Assembly: GCA_024509875.1 (NCBI GenBank)
Contig: JAMPIV010022919.1
Coordinates: forward strand, 62,001-126,000
DNA length: 64,000 nt
Reading direction: 5' to 3'
DNA from: Oreohelix idahoensis
Taxonomy: Eukaryota; Mollusca; Gastropoda; Stylommatophora; Oreohelicidae
This document shows positions 20,634 through 31,646 of the stretch, piece by piece. The first letter of the stretch is position 1. Every line of letters begins with the position of its first letter. A model generated the notes under the pieces. That model saw nothing but the letters and a program-made list of their open reading frames with translations, was not told the DNA's origin and did not search any database. Both the position numbers and the translations under genes were made by a program.

Positions 20634-22100
20634 TTAGGGTACTGCTCCTTTTAGTGGCCCTTGAATATCCACTGTTTCTGTTGTGATTTGTTCAGGGTGC
20701 ACCAGAGATGCACACACGACTGCGTCATAGGACAAACCTGTGTCATACATTCCTGTGACTGGTTTGCCATTCACAGTCACTATCTCCTGTGTAGGTGGGT
20801 GATGGAGGCTATTCTGAATCACTGTCAGTTCCTTCCTATCAGAAGTCCTCACCTGTAAGCATGCAGCATAATAAGGAGGGGTTTTCCTTCTGCACTCTGC
20901 AGTATTATGGTTGCTCATTCTACAAGTCTTACACCATTTCTCTTCCTTTCTTGAAGGTTTCTTATCGTATGCCAGAGGGTTTCTTTCATGTTGCTGATGG
21001 TTTCGGTGGTTGGTCTTATGGAAGTGGTTTCGAGTGGGTTCGTCTTCGTCCTGCTCGAAGTAGTTGTGAGGCTTCTTGAGAAATTCTCCTTGTTTCCTTT
21101 TTGCTCCTTGTGTTAGAGAATGTGCCAATTGGTGACTTTCAGCATATTTGATTATGTCTTCCAACCTATCCCATCTGTTTTCTACCAGAAATTTCTTCGT
21201 TTCAGGGGTCATGGAATCTAAAAGTTGTTCTATCAGAATCATTTCCTTGAGTCCCTCGAAATCTTGCGAAAAGTTTCCCAGTGTACACCATCTCAGTAGG
21301 TAAGTTTCCAACCGAGCTGTGTATTGTTGGTACGTTTCTCCAGCCTCCTTCTTGGCAGTTCGGAATTTCTTACGATAAGCCTCTGAATTTTGCTCATAGC
21401 GAACAAGCAATGCTTGCTTCAGAGCCTCGAAGTCTTCCTGTTCCTCTTTGGGTAGTTTCAAAAACACTTCGTAAGAAATACCCCTCAATCCTTGAGAGAG
21501 CTTAACATTCCACTTTTCCTTCTCTAGGCCATATGATGAAGCAAGTCGCTCAAACCTGTCTATGTAGGCCTCAATAGAATCGTCCTTCTCTATAAAAGCA
21601 TCCAAATGGAAGTTCATAGCACCCTTTTGAGGACCTTGGCTAGAGCTACTGTCAGAGTGAGGAGAACTGCTACCATTTATACTTGCAGTTGCCTGAATTT
21701 CCAGTTGTCTTAACTTCAACTCATGTTCTCGTTCAGCCTGAATCCTTCTTTCCTCTCTCTCGACCTCTAATCTCCTTTCTTCAGCTTCCATTTTCTTAGC
21801 TTCTCTTCCAGCTTCTAATTCAAGCTTCTTGGTCTCCCTTTCGGCTTCCAATTTCTTAGCTTCTCTACCAGCTTCTAATTCAAGCTTCTTGGTCTCCCTT
21901 TCGGCTTCCAATTTCTTAGCTTCTCTACCAGCTTCTAATTCAAGCTTCTTGGTCTTCCTTTCGGCTTCCAGTTTCTTAGCTTCAATTTCCATATACTTAT
22001 CACTTTCCACAGTGACAAACTGGATAAGAGCATCGCCACTTAGGCCCAAGTCCTTCCCCATTTGTATAATGGCAGACTTAACCTTTACCAGATCAGCCAT
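20634..22100 (-). CDS. Gag (plus start of protease) of element A
   Basis: I place the start at ATG 22100; the frame extends 12 codons further upstream but without an ATG. Domains: an N-terminal helical module shared with the other Gags here (to about residue 40); a Lys/Glu coiled coil with three 20-residue repeats (KKLEAERETKKLELEAGREA); a SCAN-like core (YRKKFRTAKKE, LIEQLLDSM); one zinc knuckle CKTCRMSNHNTAEC. It ends in the protease active site DTGLSYD. The frame stops in mid-protease at TAA 20634-20636, where a one-base shift restores the match to element B, so the copy is mildly damaged. Confidence 0.85.
   Translation of the reverse strand: MADLVKVKSAIIQMGKDLGLSGDALIQFVTVESDKYMEIEAKKLEAERKTKKLELEAGREAKKLEAERETKKLELEAGREAKKLEAERETKKLELEAGREAKKMEAEERRLEVEREERRIQAEREHELKLRQLEIQATASINGSSSPHSDSSSSQGPQKGAMNFHLDAFIEKDDSIEAYIDRFERLASSYGLEKEKWNVKLSQGLRGISYEVFLKLPKEEQEDFEALKQALLVRYEQNSEAYRKKFRTAKKEAGETYQQYTARLETYLLRWCTLGNFSQDFEGLKEMILIEQLLDSMTPETKKFLVENRWDRLEDIIKYAESHQLAHSLTQGAKRKQGEFLKKPHNYFEQDEDEPTRNHFHKTNHRNHQQHERNPLAYDKKPSRKEEKWCKTCRMSNHNTAECRRKTPPYYAACLQVRTSDRKELTVIQNSLHHPPTQEIVTVNGKPVTGMYDTGLSYDAVVCASLVHPEQITTETVDIQGPLKGAVP
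21781..21985 (-). repeat. 60-bp in-frame repeats in the Gag coiled coil
   Basis: Three successive 60-bp units are almost identical (the same text appears at the same offset in 21781, 21841 and 21901). They encode the repeated 20-residue coiled-coil block of element A Gag. Confidence 0.9.
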
Positions 22101-22360
22101 TGTCTTGCTGTTGAGAGGGTGAATAGTCTTACTCAACTAATTAATTCAAGCTTAATTAAATTAAACTTAATTAATGAATATTGTCACAATCTATGTGAGA
22201 GTCTGTCTATTTGTACTCAATGGTACTTCAACAAAAAAATTATTTAGATATTATTATTTATTTTATATATATATTTTTCCACTGTTGGGAAAAAAAAAAA
22301 TTCAAAAAAAAATTTTTTCTAAGAAAGAAGATAGCGTTCTGGCTCAGGACTATCAAGGAT

Positions 22361-22378
22361 ATCCCGGACGAGCCCCCA
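22361..22378 (-). promoter_or_regulatory. Primer binding site, tRNA-Pro type
   Basis: One base after the end of the 5' LTR the minus strand reads TGGGGGCTCGTCCGGGAT. These 18 bases are the classical tRNA-Pro primer site, complementary to the 3' end of tRNA-Pro including CCA. It fixes the LTR boundary and the direction of element A. Confidence 0.9.
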
Positions 22379-22379
22379 A

Positions 22380-23857
22380 TGTAACGAGATGGTATTATAG
22401 TGGTTGTTGTCTTGATGACAGTTGATGATAGTTCAATAAAGAATAACGAACTCCACGAAATACCCCAGTCTCAGAAATGAGTACTGGTGAATAATAGCAC
22501 AAAGGATAGTCAGACAGTAAAGACCCCTGGTCCGGTGGTAATAAGAAGATCAAGAGCCTAGAGTGTCTTCTCGTAATAACTATCTTATGCTTTAAATAAC
22601 AATGAAATTCAAATTGAACTCAATAGTAACTTTATGAAATTAACAAAATTCAAGTTACAATTAAAATCAATTTATTTATAATGATTATCTTATCTTCTGT
22701 TCTTGAAATAGATAGAAATGCTATATGAATAGGAATTTTATATTTACACAATATCCAGAGAAATCACAGTGATATTATTTTACTTTACTGAATTACAGTG
22801 TCTCTGCTTTTCTGACAAAAAACGTTAACCAGTCTTTTTCTTCATATGACTTGACTCTTCACATATAAATTGATCGAATGTTCATCTGTTTCTGCACTTA
22901 ACTGAGTGCTCCTTAAATGATGGTTGACAATGTTGGTGAGCTCCACACGACTGTATAGACTCGGCTGATCTTCCCATGTAGTAGGGATACCAGCACAACC
23001 AGGTAGACCAGCGGTAGTGCTCCGTGTCGCTATGCAGGATAACACTTGGGTTCTCACTTCTGACTTATGTCTATGTACGACCGAAACCCTCTGGTCTTTT
23101 TCAGAAATACTAACAGGACTACTTCTGGCAAAGGCAGGCCAGCACAAATACTCAGTGGTGAAGGAATACGTGCCTAGCTCTCTCCTTTTGTCCTCTGCGT
23201 TCTTTCAGTTCGTGTGTTTCCCTTCACTTCCAACTACCTGCGTATTTATGCGCTTGGTCGGCGATCTTGCGTGAATCCGTGACTTTGCGCTGATTGGCTA
23301 TTCCTTCAAGCAACTTCAGTCGAAAATATTTCTCGTATTTCACTTCGGGTAGGTGATCTGTGTTAGTTTCTAAACAGATACTTTAGTCGTTCTCATTACT
23401 TACAAAAGCTATTGCCTCTTGAGATGTCTCGTTTTAATTGGACAACATGTGGCTTTCCTTCCATATCAATCTTTCCGAGATCCGTCTGTCCTTCCTTTTT
23501 CTATGAATTTTTAAACCGCACTTTTCATCATTTTCCGAACTGTTTGACCCACTTGGGTGATCATATCCCCATAATTATAAAAGACATTGTCTTCCTGGCT
23601 ATATCCACACCTGGGTCTACTCTCCCTCTATGACTCAGTGAAGTAGAATTTCCATCGGTCAGCCCGTTGATTTTAAATGAATTTATTACTGCGTGGTCCG
23701 AACACAGATTTCCTCCCTACCCGATTTTTATGACTAGACGATCTCCGTGTAGCAACTCTCGTTTCCTTGGTCGAGCTAATTAGCATTACACATGTTTCGC
23801 CGGTGTTTACTTAGTTTTGATTACCTAGATATCGAATCCCAATCGCATTATGCGACA
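22380..23857 (-). repeat. 5' LTR of element A
   Basis: 1478 bp, from TGTCGCATAATGCG to TTACA on the minus strand. It is followed on the internal side by the primer site and on the outer side by the target duplication ACTAT (23858-23862). It is the uninterrupted reference that defines the insertion in the 3' LTR. Confidence 0.95.
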
Positions 23858-23929
23858 ACTATATAGTTTTGTAAGTTGAAGCCTGTCCATGTTCCAATTC
23901 ATTCATTCATCAGTTTTCAGCACACCAAG

Positions 23930-24218
23930 AAGCATAGGCCTTCAACATGCACATGCCTTGTCCTCCTGTCAAGTGCCATCAGCTCAAGGTATTTCCGTTG
24001 TCTTCCTCATTATTTTCATTTCTGTCTCCAGTTCTCTTCTTCATGTACTTTTTTAGTCTATCTCTGCTTCTCTTACACAGGGGATGCCTAAAAAAATGGT
24101 TTGACTGCCTGGTGATACTATCAACAGGTTTCCTCAATGTGTATCCATTCCATCTCCAGCATCTTCTTCTCATCTCTTGTTCCACTGGCACTTGTCTGGT
24201 TCTTGTCATCAGTTCCAC
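23930..24218 (-). pseudogene. LINE C-terminal fragment
   Basis: The minus strand reads RRRCWRWNGYTLRKPVDSITRQ, then KRSRDRLKKYMKK, then (after a frame change) LELMALDRRT. These are the residues of the LINE family whose fragments lie at 15217-15383 and 56734-56928. TLRKPVDSITRQ corresponds to the segment that seeded the 82-bp minisatellite (TLTNPADSITKQ). 5'-truncated and decayed. Confidence 0.65.
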
Positions 24219-24249
24219 ATCAGTGACCTAAGCATACCATTTAAATTCT

Positions 24250-25488
24250 TCTATTTTATGCAATAGCTGTAGCATGTGCAGCAGACACACCCCAGTACAC
24301 TGCTTCGACTGGAAGGCTAAACCAGGTGAGGGTAGCCGGAGGTTCTCCTTCGGTGAACAAGGGTCTGTCTACCCAAGCATGTGAAGCCTGGTCTTGGCGG
24401 ATTGGGCGGAAGAGACCACTATTGAGAGGTTAACATTCGTGGGTGGAACGCATGAAAATGGACCTGTTAGTTTGCGGAGAACAAATGTACTGAGGCATTT
24501 GTTTATTTCTAATTTGTCACAGTTCGTGGTTACAAGACATCAGACTTAAGTACTGAAGTTCCTACGCCACTAGTGTGAGAGAAGAGTATCCCTACCAACC
24601 GCCTACAGTGGACGAATTACGTGGAGACGTGTACTCATCACCAAAAAGAAGTGACGGAACCAAAGCTGCAGTAAAGTTGTGTGTAACAAGCTATAGCAAA
24701 AATACGGACAGTATTATTCACGCCTGTCGTAAATTAAATAGGTAGCAGATATATATTTGGTCCTTCTGGATAGAACAGGCGAAGTGTTAACTAAATGAGA
24801 AATAAGGTATGAGAAATAGATTTCACGAGTGAATAGTTTAAGGGTAGAATCTGTCACTGGATTGAGAAGATACTCTAGTCCAGCCTATCTTTACGACTGT
24901 AATTTGTTAACAGACCATTCTACTCTCCGTACACAAAACATACACGTTTAACTACACACACACAAACACACACAGTTACGTGACGACAAGACGCACAAAC
25001 GTGAAAACTATGGTAAATGGAATATGGGTTTGGGCTGAGCTAACCAACACAAGTAATTAAGTTTTGTTAAGTTTATTATCATGTAAACTGTTCGCAACAT
25101 CCAACATATATAAATCAATAAAATCATAGGTTACAGAATTTAGAAAATAACCCCAATAAGTGCCATCCCCTCTGTTGAGAAAAGATCCCGCACGAAGTTA
25201 CGAACCCCAAAAGGTCACAGATTAACACTAGGGTATATGAATAGACGATAAAGTAAAGAACCAAGTTCCTAGTTAATATATCCCTGTAGAATAACAGTAT
25301 TAGCGAACAAAATTAGAAGTAAGTACAATGATTATACAAACAGAAAATATTCACTACTCTTATTCACACTCTGTCAGTCTGTGGCTACATTCAATCTCGC
25401 TTACCTACTAGTTGTTTAACAACATCTTGAACATAATCCTCAGCGTATATATATATATATATATATATCAAACTACAGTGTGGTGCTT
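24250..25488. other. No gene recognised
   Basis: Intergenic or intronic sequence with no domain-like frame. It contains a (TA)n run at about 25448-25468 immediately outside the 3' LTR of element C. A minus-strand donor-like CTAGTAG/GTAAGC at about 25400 has no convincing exon in front of it. Confidence 0.3.
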
Positions 25489-25860
25489 TGCCGAAATAAG
25501 CCCCAGTTACTCCACGATTGATTAATCCTCCTGATGGGGAACGCTTACTTTGGTGGTGATTATTGGATATGATATATTATGTCCGAAAATTCAGGTAGCA
25601 AAGTAATTACCAAGATCTAGTGTTCACGATGGACAGTAGTTATTACTTCCAATAGTTAAAGGAAATGTCTAGTGGGTAAATCTTTCTGGATAAATCCACT
25701 TGACAACACAATGGTCAGTAGTCGGGAACAATGTTATGTATATATATATGAGTCTACAGTCAGTGAATTTCGTGGCTTTCGCGTAGCAAAAATTATAAAC
25801 CTTAGATGGGGGCAAAGGTGGATGGTCACTGCTGCACTATTTACATATCTATATGTGACA
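25489..25860 (-). repeat. 3' LTR of element C
   Basis: The minus strand starts TGTCACATATAG, directly after CGGACGAAC, and ends near GGGGCTTATTT. About 250 bp match 30437-30700 with a handful of changes. The last base of the LTR is uncertain by a few positions. Confidence 0.7.
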
Positions 25861-25891
25861 GTTCGTCCGGGCTTGAAGACATAAAACCCTG

Positions 25892-26344
25892 TTATGTCTC
25901 ATCTGTGAAAATAGCGCTGCTGTTATCCGTATCTTGCGAGTGATTGCTATCTTCACTTTCCCCTTCTTCCTCCCTGCTTAAATTTCGACTCATAAAATCT
26001 GCTCCCGCATTTTGTTTTCCTGGTATGTATTCTACTTTGAAAGAATACACGCTTAGAAGCAACGCATAGCGCATAATCTTCGCGTTGAATTCCTTAGTAG
26101 CTCAAAGAAAAGCCAGTGGAACATGATCTGTCTGCACTGCGAACGACACTCTATACATATATTCATGGTGGCTTCTGATCCCATGAACGAGTGCTAGACA
26201 TTCCCTCTCCAAGGTCGAATAATTTCGCTCTGCTGTATTCAATTTACGGCTGCCGTATGCCACTGGGAATAACAGGTTCGGATTATTGTCGTCTGCTTGG
26301 AGCAGAGTCGACCCGATGCCTTGACCCGATGCGTCGACCCGCAA
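25892..26344 (-). pseudogene. RNase H domain of element C
   Basis: Readable in two frames: RVDASGQGIGSTLLQ (first catalytic Asp), NTAERNYSTLERECLALV (catalytic Glu) and QTDHVPLAFL (Asp) at 26102-26344. The connection segment SFKVEYIPGKQNAGADFMSR follows at 25892-26074, with the last catalytic Asp of the Ty3 RNase H (GADFMSR, usually NxxADxLSR). A stop separates the two. Removes RNA from the RNA-DNA hybrid in reverse transcription. Confidence 0.8.
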
Positions 26345-26506
26345 TATAAAAGGTTTGTTAAGGTCAGGTAACCGTAAAATTGGATATTCAGACAGCTTTT
26401 CCTTGAGAGTGACATAAGCGTGTTCGCACTTAGCATCCCAAATAACTTTCTCAGGTTGCCCCTTTTCGGTAAGGTCAGTAAGGGGTGCTGTTAAGACATT
26501 GACATT

Positions 26507-27260
26507 TTAAATGAATTTCTGGTAATACGCACACAGTGATAAGAACGAAAGTGTGTCTCTCTTCGTTTTAGGCCTTTGCTGCCGTATTTTCTCTACGTTC
26601 TTGGCAACTGGCCACATGGAACCGTGAGAAATGGTATGCCGTAGGAAGTCAAGCTTTTCATATCCGATTAAACATTTGCTCGGTCGAGCTGTCAGGCCTG
26701 TTTCCTGTAGTCTCACGAGGAGCATAGCGCAGTAGCAATATGTTCGTCGTATGTTTTCGTTGCAATCAATATGTCGTCCATAAAGTTGTGGAAATGAGGA
26801 CTTTGCAATGGTTCTAAAAGCTTTTTCATCATTCTGGTGAAGACTCCTGGTGCGTTGTGCAACCCGAAAGGCATCACGTTGAACGTATAGTGTCCTTCGC
26901 TTGTGCTAAAAGCTAACAGAGGTTTAACTTCCTCCTTGACTGGTATTTGATAATAACCTTTACTTAGGTCAATCTTGGAGAAAATTCTTGCCGTGCTAAG
27001 CTTGGTAAACAGTTCAGAAGCGCTCTGGAGAGGTTCAGGCTGGAATTCCGTTACAGTATTAATTAGACGTAATCGATGCACAGCCGAACTTCCTTATTGG
27101 GCTTCTGCAACAGCACTACGATCGAACTATAAGGAGATGTAGACTCACTAATAATTCCTGCTTGACGTAGCTTGTCTATCTCTCCCCGTAGCGTATCAGC
27201 TTTAGCATAAAGAAAAGGGTACACTCTGGTTCGCACAGGTGTCACGTTTGTCAGTTTCAT
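26507..27260 (-). pseudogene. Reverse transcriptase of element C
   Basis: Ty3-type RT over three frames: fingers with LRQAGIISESTSPYSS and RLCIDYV (27063-27260); palm with FSKIDLSKGYYQIPV, MPFGLHNAP and the catalytic FMDD (26713-27081); thumb with LTARPSKCLIGYEKLDFL (26507-26725). It lies downstream of integrase. The catalytic FMDD is intact, but frameshifts separate the pieces. Confidence 0.85.
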
Positions 27261-27436
27261 ATCAAACTCTACGAGATGCGTTTGACCAAAGTATATCTGT
27301 TAAAACTGCTGTGTACTGTTTCAGTAGCGCCCTCGTTTCTGTCTGTTGTGCTTCGGAGAGAATGTCACCGAATTGTACATCTTTGAAAGACTCCGTTTGT
27401 TGCATTGGATATTCCATACAACTATCGTCATCTTCC

Positions 27437-28676
27437 TCACCGTCGGTTGCTATGGCGACCGCCAGGAGAGGTTTGGGGGGAAGGCACCGGTCTTTCCAAA
27501 TATTTCTTTAGCATATTGATGCGATAGACCTTCTCCTTTCCTTTAATAGAGATCTTGTAGTCAGTTCTTGAGATCTTTATAAGGACGGTAAACGGCCCTT
27601 GCCATCCGATACGTAGTTTGTTGCTTCCGGTTGGAAGTAACAACAAAACTTTCTCTCCTGGTTGTAGTTCTCTCTCTTTCGCTGCTTTATTGTATCGTTT
27701 AGCGTTCTTCATGCGTGCTCGCTTAAGGTTGGTTGTTTCTAGATCCCATCCTAGTTGTAACCTTTCCTTAAGTTCCGATACATATTTGCTTGCTGAGACG
27801 ACTATCTCATCAGCCTTCTGGTCAGTGATCAGAGTAAGGCTTCGAGTGGGCCCTTAATAGGTCTGCCGAATAAAAGTGTAGCTGGTGGTAAACCTGTAGA
27901 GGCCTGTGGGACTTCCCTGTAGGCGAATAAGGCTGCGGGAATGAAAAGGTCCCAATCTTCATGTTTCTCTTGGCCCAGCTTACGTAACATCATGGTGAGG
28001 CTTCCGTTTACACAATCTACTAACCCACTTCCGGCCGGATTATAGGGGCTGGTGTAGATGTGCTGGTTCCTCAAGATCTTAAAGATCTCCTCCATTAACA
28101 GGCTACGGAATTGAGATCCGTTATCCGTCAAAACTTGTTGAGGGAATTCCACCGTGTAAAAATCTGCACTAGGGCTTCTGCGACATGCTTGGAATCCGTG
28201 CATGTTAGCGGTATAGATCCGGCCCACATAGGGCATGTGTCGACTAAGGTCAGGATAAACCTGTTCCTTCTTGTAGTCCTTTCTAGGGGTCCTACAATGT
28301 CGACTGCAACCAGTTCAAATGGTGTCCCCACTATTGGCATTTCACCCATGGGAATTGGGGGAGTCCAATGCTTGGGTGCCACACGTTGACACTTGGCGCA
28401 GGATTTCACGTATCTGATAATATCAGTGTTCATTCCTGGTTACCAATAGTGAGTCGATATTCGCTGAATAGTGGTGTTTTGTCCTATATGTCCGCTTAAG
28501 GGAAGAAAGTGCCCCATTTCTAAGATTTGGTCTCTGTACTGCGTCGGTACTAGGAGCTGATTATGCCCTTGTTCAGGGTTGCCCGTCCTACGATACAATA
28601 CGCCATCCTTAGAAAAGATGTCTCCGTTGTGTCTGGGGTCCTTGGCCATGGGCAGTTTCCTAAAGCAGGGCTCCAA
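27437..28676 (-). pseudogene. Integrase of element C
   Basis: The zinc-binding part (GHFLPLSGHIGQNTT ... CAKCQR) is followed by a D,D,E core: AVDIVGPLERTTRRN, then VLTDNGSQFRS. The third catalytic position reads VDCVNG where element B has VERVNG, so the Glu is replaced by Asp. The C-terminal domain with LRIGWQGPFTVL and YRINMLKKYLE ends at about 27460. Several frame changes and one TAA (after RISTHYW) are present. Confidence 0.8.
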
Positions 28677-28689
28677 GGTAGGGTCCTTT

Positions 28690-29090
28690 TGTTGTACCTT
28701 TTAGTTCCGTTGGTAACATATTAGGCGCAGGCTGCCGTTCCTTCTTGGTTTGCCCTCTTGTGGTTACTGCTGCCACAATCGGCTCTTTCGGTCTCCCAAA
28801 AAATACATATCTACATCCAAGTATGACTGGGTAGATAGGATAACCATTATAGCCGCTTTTTTAACACCTCTGACAAAATCAGAGTGTATCTCCACCAGTG
28901 CGATAGGAAGCGTCATGGGTGAATCACTTTTGAAAACTCCACATAATTTGACGGGTTCTTCTGTCTCTTAACCAGGTTTGATCAAATGCATTGCGACAAT
29001 ACAATCAAAAGATAACCCTGTGTCAAAAATACAAGATGTTGAAGTCCCGTTCAAAATAACAGTTCCTCGCATTGAAGGCCTCTCACCCTC
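28690..29090 (-). pseudogene. Protease of element C
   Basis: The minus strand reads ILNGTSTSCIFDTGLSFDC (active site DTG) and, after a stop, VKLCGVFKSDSPMTLPIALV and EIHSDFVRGVKKAA. This matches the element B protease at 48250-48600. A stop and frame changes disable it. Confidence 0.7.
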
Positions 29091-29300
29091 AGGTTAAGAA
29101 TCACTAACACTAATTCTCCGTTGCGAGTCTGTTAACAAGCAACGGATTCGATTTGTCCTGGTGTGCTTGACCTGATCAGATGCCCCTTGTGCAGGGGTCT
29201 TTCCCTTGTCTTGACCTTTCTGGCTGCGGTGCCATGTAGGCCGGTAAGGCTGATCAGAATTGTTATTGGTGGGATATCTGGTTTTGTAGAATTTCGATTT

Positions 29301-30317
29301 TTAATGTGGAGGATCCTTGGGTACAGTTTCTCGTTGGGTATGGTGATGGGAAGAATGGGAAGACTGCTCTAGATTATTTTTCCGAGAAGGCTCATCTGTC
29401 GGTTTGTGTTTTGAGATGGGAAGCTCGGCCAAAGCATTTACGTAATGTTCAGACTTACTGAGAATGTCATCCAACTTTACTGCGCCTTGTTCAGCCAGAA
29501 GTATACGGGTTTCGTTTGACAAAGTGGTTTATATTTATTCGGTAAGAACAAACACCTCGAGCCCTTCATAGGCGAGGGGGAGCTCTAAAAGCTCCATATA
29601 CTTTGTCAAATATCCCTTCAGGCGTGAAGAGAACTGATGAAGTGTCTCAGTGCCTTCCTTTATTCTGTTTCTGAACAGTTGCAAAAATTTGCGAGCGTTC
29701 ATTTCGAACCGCTTCAGTAAAGTCTTCTTTAACATGTCGTAGTTGTCTTGATGGCTGCTTCCTAGTTTTACGTAAACATCATAAGCATTACCTTTCAAAG
29801 TCTGGGAAAGCTTCAAACACCATCGCGAACTTTCCAAACCACACAGATTTGCCATTCTCTCACATTTTTCTAGTTAGGAGTCAATTTTGTCATTGGGGCT
29901 TGGGAAGGGTTCCAGGGCAAAAGACATAGCTGCGAGTTGAGGAGATTGAGGGCTGGATAGATCAGTTAACTGCGAATGAGGTGAAGACGGCTCTCCATTG
30001 CTGAGGGTAGAGACAGCACCACGACTTTTGACCTCTAGAGCCTTAAGTGCCAGGTTATGCGGTCTCTCCCTCTCTCGTTCCTCATGCTGTCTCTCCTTCT
30101 TTCGTTCGTTTGTCCTGCGAGCTTCCATCTCTGCCTCAATTTCCTTCTTTTCCAATTGACGCTCTTTTTCCTTCTTCTCTCTAGCTTCTGCTTCTTTCTT
30201 CTCCGCGTCATATCTTTCGAGTTCTTCGTTGACAAATGCTTTCGCTTCTTCTCCTTGTAATCCCTCTTCTCTTGCTTCCTCTCTAAGCATTGTTCTGAAT
30301 TTTGCACGCTCAACCAT
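29301..30317 (-). pseudogene. Gag of element C
   Basis: Starts at ATG 30317 with MVERAKFRTMLREEAREEGL, nearly the same as the Gag start of element B. A Lys/Glu-rich coiled coil follows, then the SCAN-like core (KFLQLFRNRIKEGTETLHQF, YLTKYMELLELP) in the 29535-29855 frame, then a Ser/His/Asn-rich tail. Stops near 29877 and 29534 break it. No zinc knuckle is recognisable in what remains. Confidence 0.75.
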
Positions 30318-30436
30318 GGCAAATAACTGACTGCGACTTACTCGAGAAAGAAAGAAGAAAGAGGATACACTTATCCTTAGCCAATTACGAGAAATTACAA
30401 CAACAAAAATTACTTGTTTATTTAACTGTGATACCT

Positions 30437-30700
30437 CCAAATAAGCCCCAGTTCCTCCACGACTGATTAATCCTCCTGATGGGGAACGCTTACTTTGGTG
30501 GTGATTATTGGATATGATATATTATGTCCGAAAATTCAGGTGGCAAAGTAATTACCAAGATCTAGTGTTCACGGTGGACAGTAGTTATTACTTCCAATAA
30601 TTAAATGAAATGTCTAGTGGGTAAATCTTTCTGGATAAATCCACTTGACAACACAATGATCAGTAGTCGGGAACAATGTTATGTCTATATATATATATGC
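30437..30700 (-). repeat. 5' LTR of element C, truncated
   Basis: Matches the inner 250 bp of the 3' LTR at 25489-25745. Similarity stops at a TA-rich microsatellite near 30700, and the first ~110 bp of the LTR are absent. Confidence 0.75.
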
Positions 30701-30969
30701 GCTGAGTTCAACGAGGTATTAGTCCATTTTGAGCATTCAAAAATGCATCATCATCTTGTTGCTGTGCGAACCGCTTTCTCATATCAGCAATGTTTCTTTA
30801 TATGACAATGTAACCATGTAGCTTAGTTCACAGCATAATTAGCGTACACAATGTCAGAGAATCTTTTCAATCGTTATAGTTGCTGTGCCAATGTATAGTG
30901 TTATACGAACAAGTTGTTATACATGGAATATTTTCTTGATCCGGTCATCATGAAGTAAGTATGTAGGTT

Positions 30970-31573
30970 AGATGCGATCCTGTGAATCACCTGTATTCGT
31001 GACGTTCATAGGTGATATAGGGTGTTTCACGGCTGACATACATAGTTGGGTGCATGTAGCCTTTCAACATCTGCATCAACGTTCCACCGATTTCTGCTTC
31101 ATATGCGTCCACTCTGAGGGTAAAAGGAAATGGAGCGTCATGCAATCTCAAAATTGGTGATGCAGAAAAATAGCATTTTAGAATATTTACGAACACATAG
31201 CAAACATGCGAACAGAGAATCCTGTTTGGCGAGTTCTTCTTTACCAACAAAGACATAACTGAGGTAATATCTGAAAAATTAGGTAAGAATTTTCTATAGA
31301 AATCTACCAAGCCTAACAGACAGCAAACTTGTTTTTTTTAGCTAGAGGAATGTCAAAATTCAAGATTATTGAAATAGTAGAACCTTCAGGTTTAAGAAAC
31401 CCACCTCCTACTTTATTACCAAGAAAAGAAATTTCCGTGAATCCTATTCTTGTCTTAGAAGGTCTAGCAGTAAGATATTGAAGACGCAAGGTATTCAACA
31501 ACGATTGAATTTGAAGAACAAGTTCTTCCCAAGTTTGACGGAACAGACAAATACCATCAACATAAGTGATCAA
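30970..31573 (-). pseudogene. Ty3-type RT fragment
   Basis: ITYVDGICLFRQTWEELVLQ corresponds to the catalytic YxDD region but reads YVDG, so the second Asp is lost. LTARPSKTRIGFTEISFLG and MVDFYRKFLPNFSDI follow, thumb and connection motifs of Ty3 RT. The start of RNase H (FTLRVDAYEAEIGG) comes next. It ends near 30970. It may be the RT of element D or E2; the nested arrangement leaves this open. Confidence 0.7.
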
Positions 31574-31646
31574 GTAATTACGATAGAGAAAATCTTTCGT
31601 ATCCTGTAGACAAAGGCAACAGTAGATATTCCACTAAGTAGAGAAT

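Larger units (their letters stand above)
15629..23857 (-). mobile_element. LTR retrotransposon A (Gmr1-like Ty3 type), full element
   Basis: Two LTRs (22380-23857 and 15629-19565, the latter carrying an insertion) start TGTCGC and end TTACA on the minus strand. Both outer edges carry the 5-bp duplication ACTAT (15624-15628 and 23858-23862). The internal part (19566-22379, 2.8 kb) holds gag, protease and the integrase zinc-binding part but no RT or RNase H. The LTRs differ by roughly ten bases by eye over ~1.48 kb, so insertion was recent. The element lies in an intron of the SNX16-like gene in the same orientation. Confidence 0.9.
25489..30700 (-). mobile_element. LTR retrotransposon C (Gmr1-like), decayed
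   Basis: On the minus strand the order is gag (30317-29301), protease (about 29090-28690), integrase (28676-27437), RT (27260-26507) and RNase H (26344-25892). The LTRs are at 25489-25860 and 30437-30700. Integrase before RT is the order that sets Gmr1-like elements apart from other Ty3 elements. The outer part of the 5' LTR is missing beyond a TA repeat. Many frameshifts and stops make the copy inactive. Confidence 0.85.

Noticed and set aside
25380..25440. Minus-strand exon with donor CTAGTAG/GTAAGC
   Set aside because: No acceptor and no convincing coding sequence in front of it.
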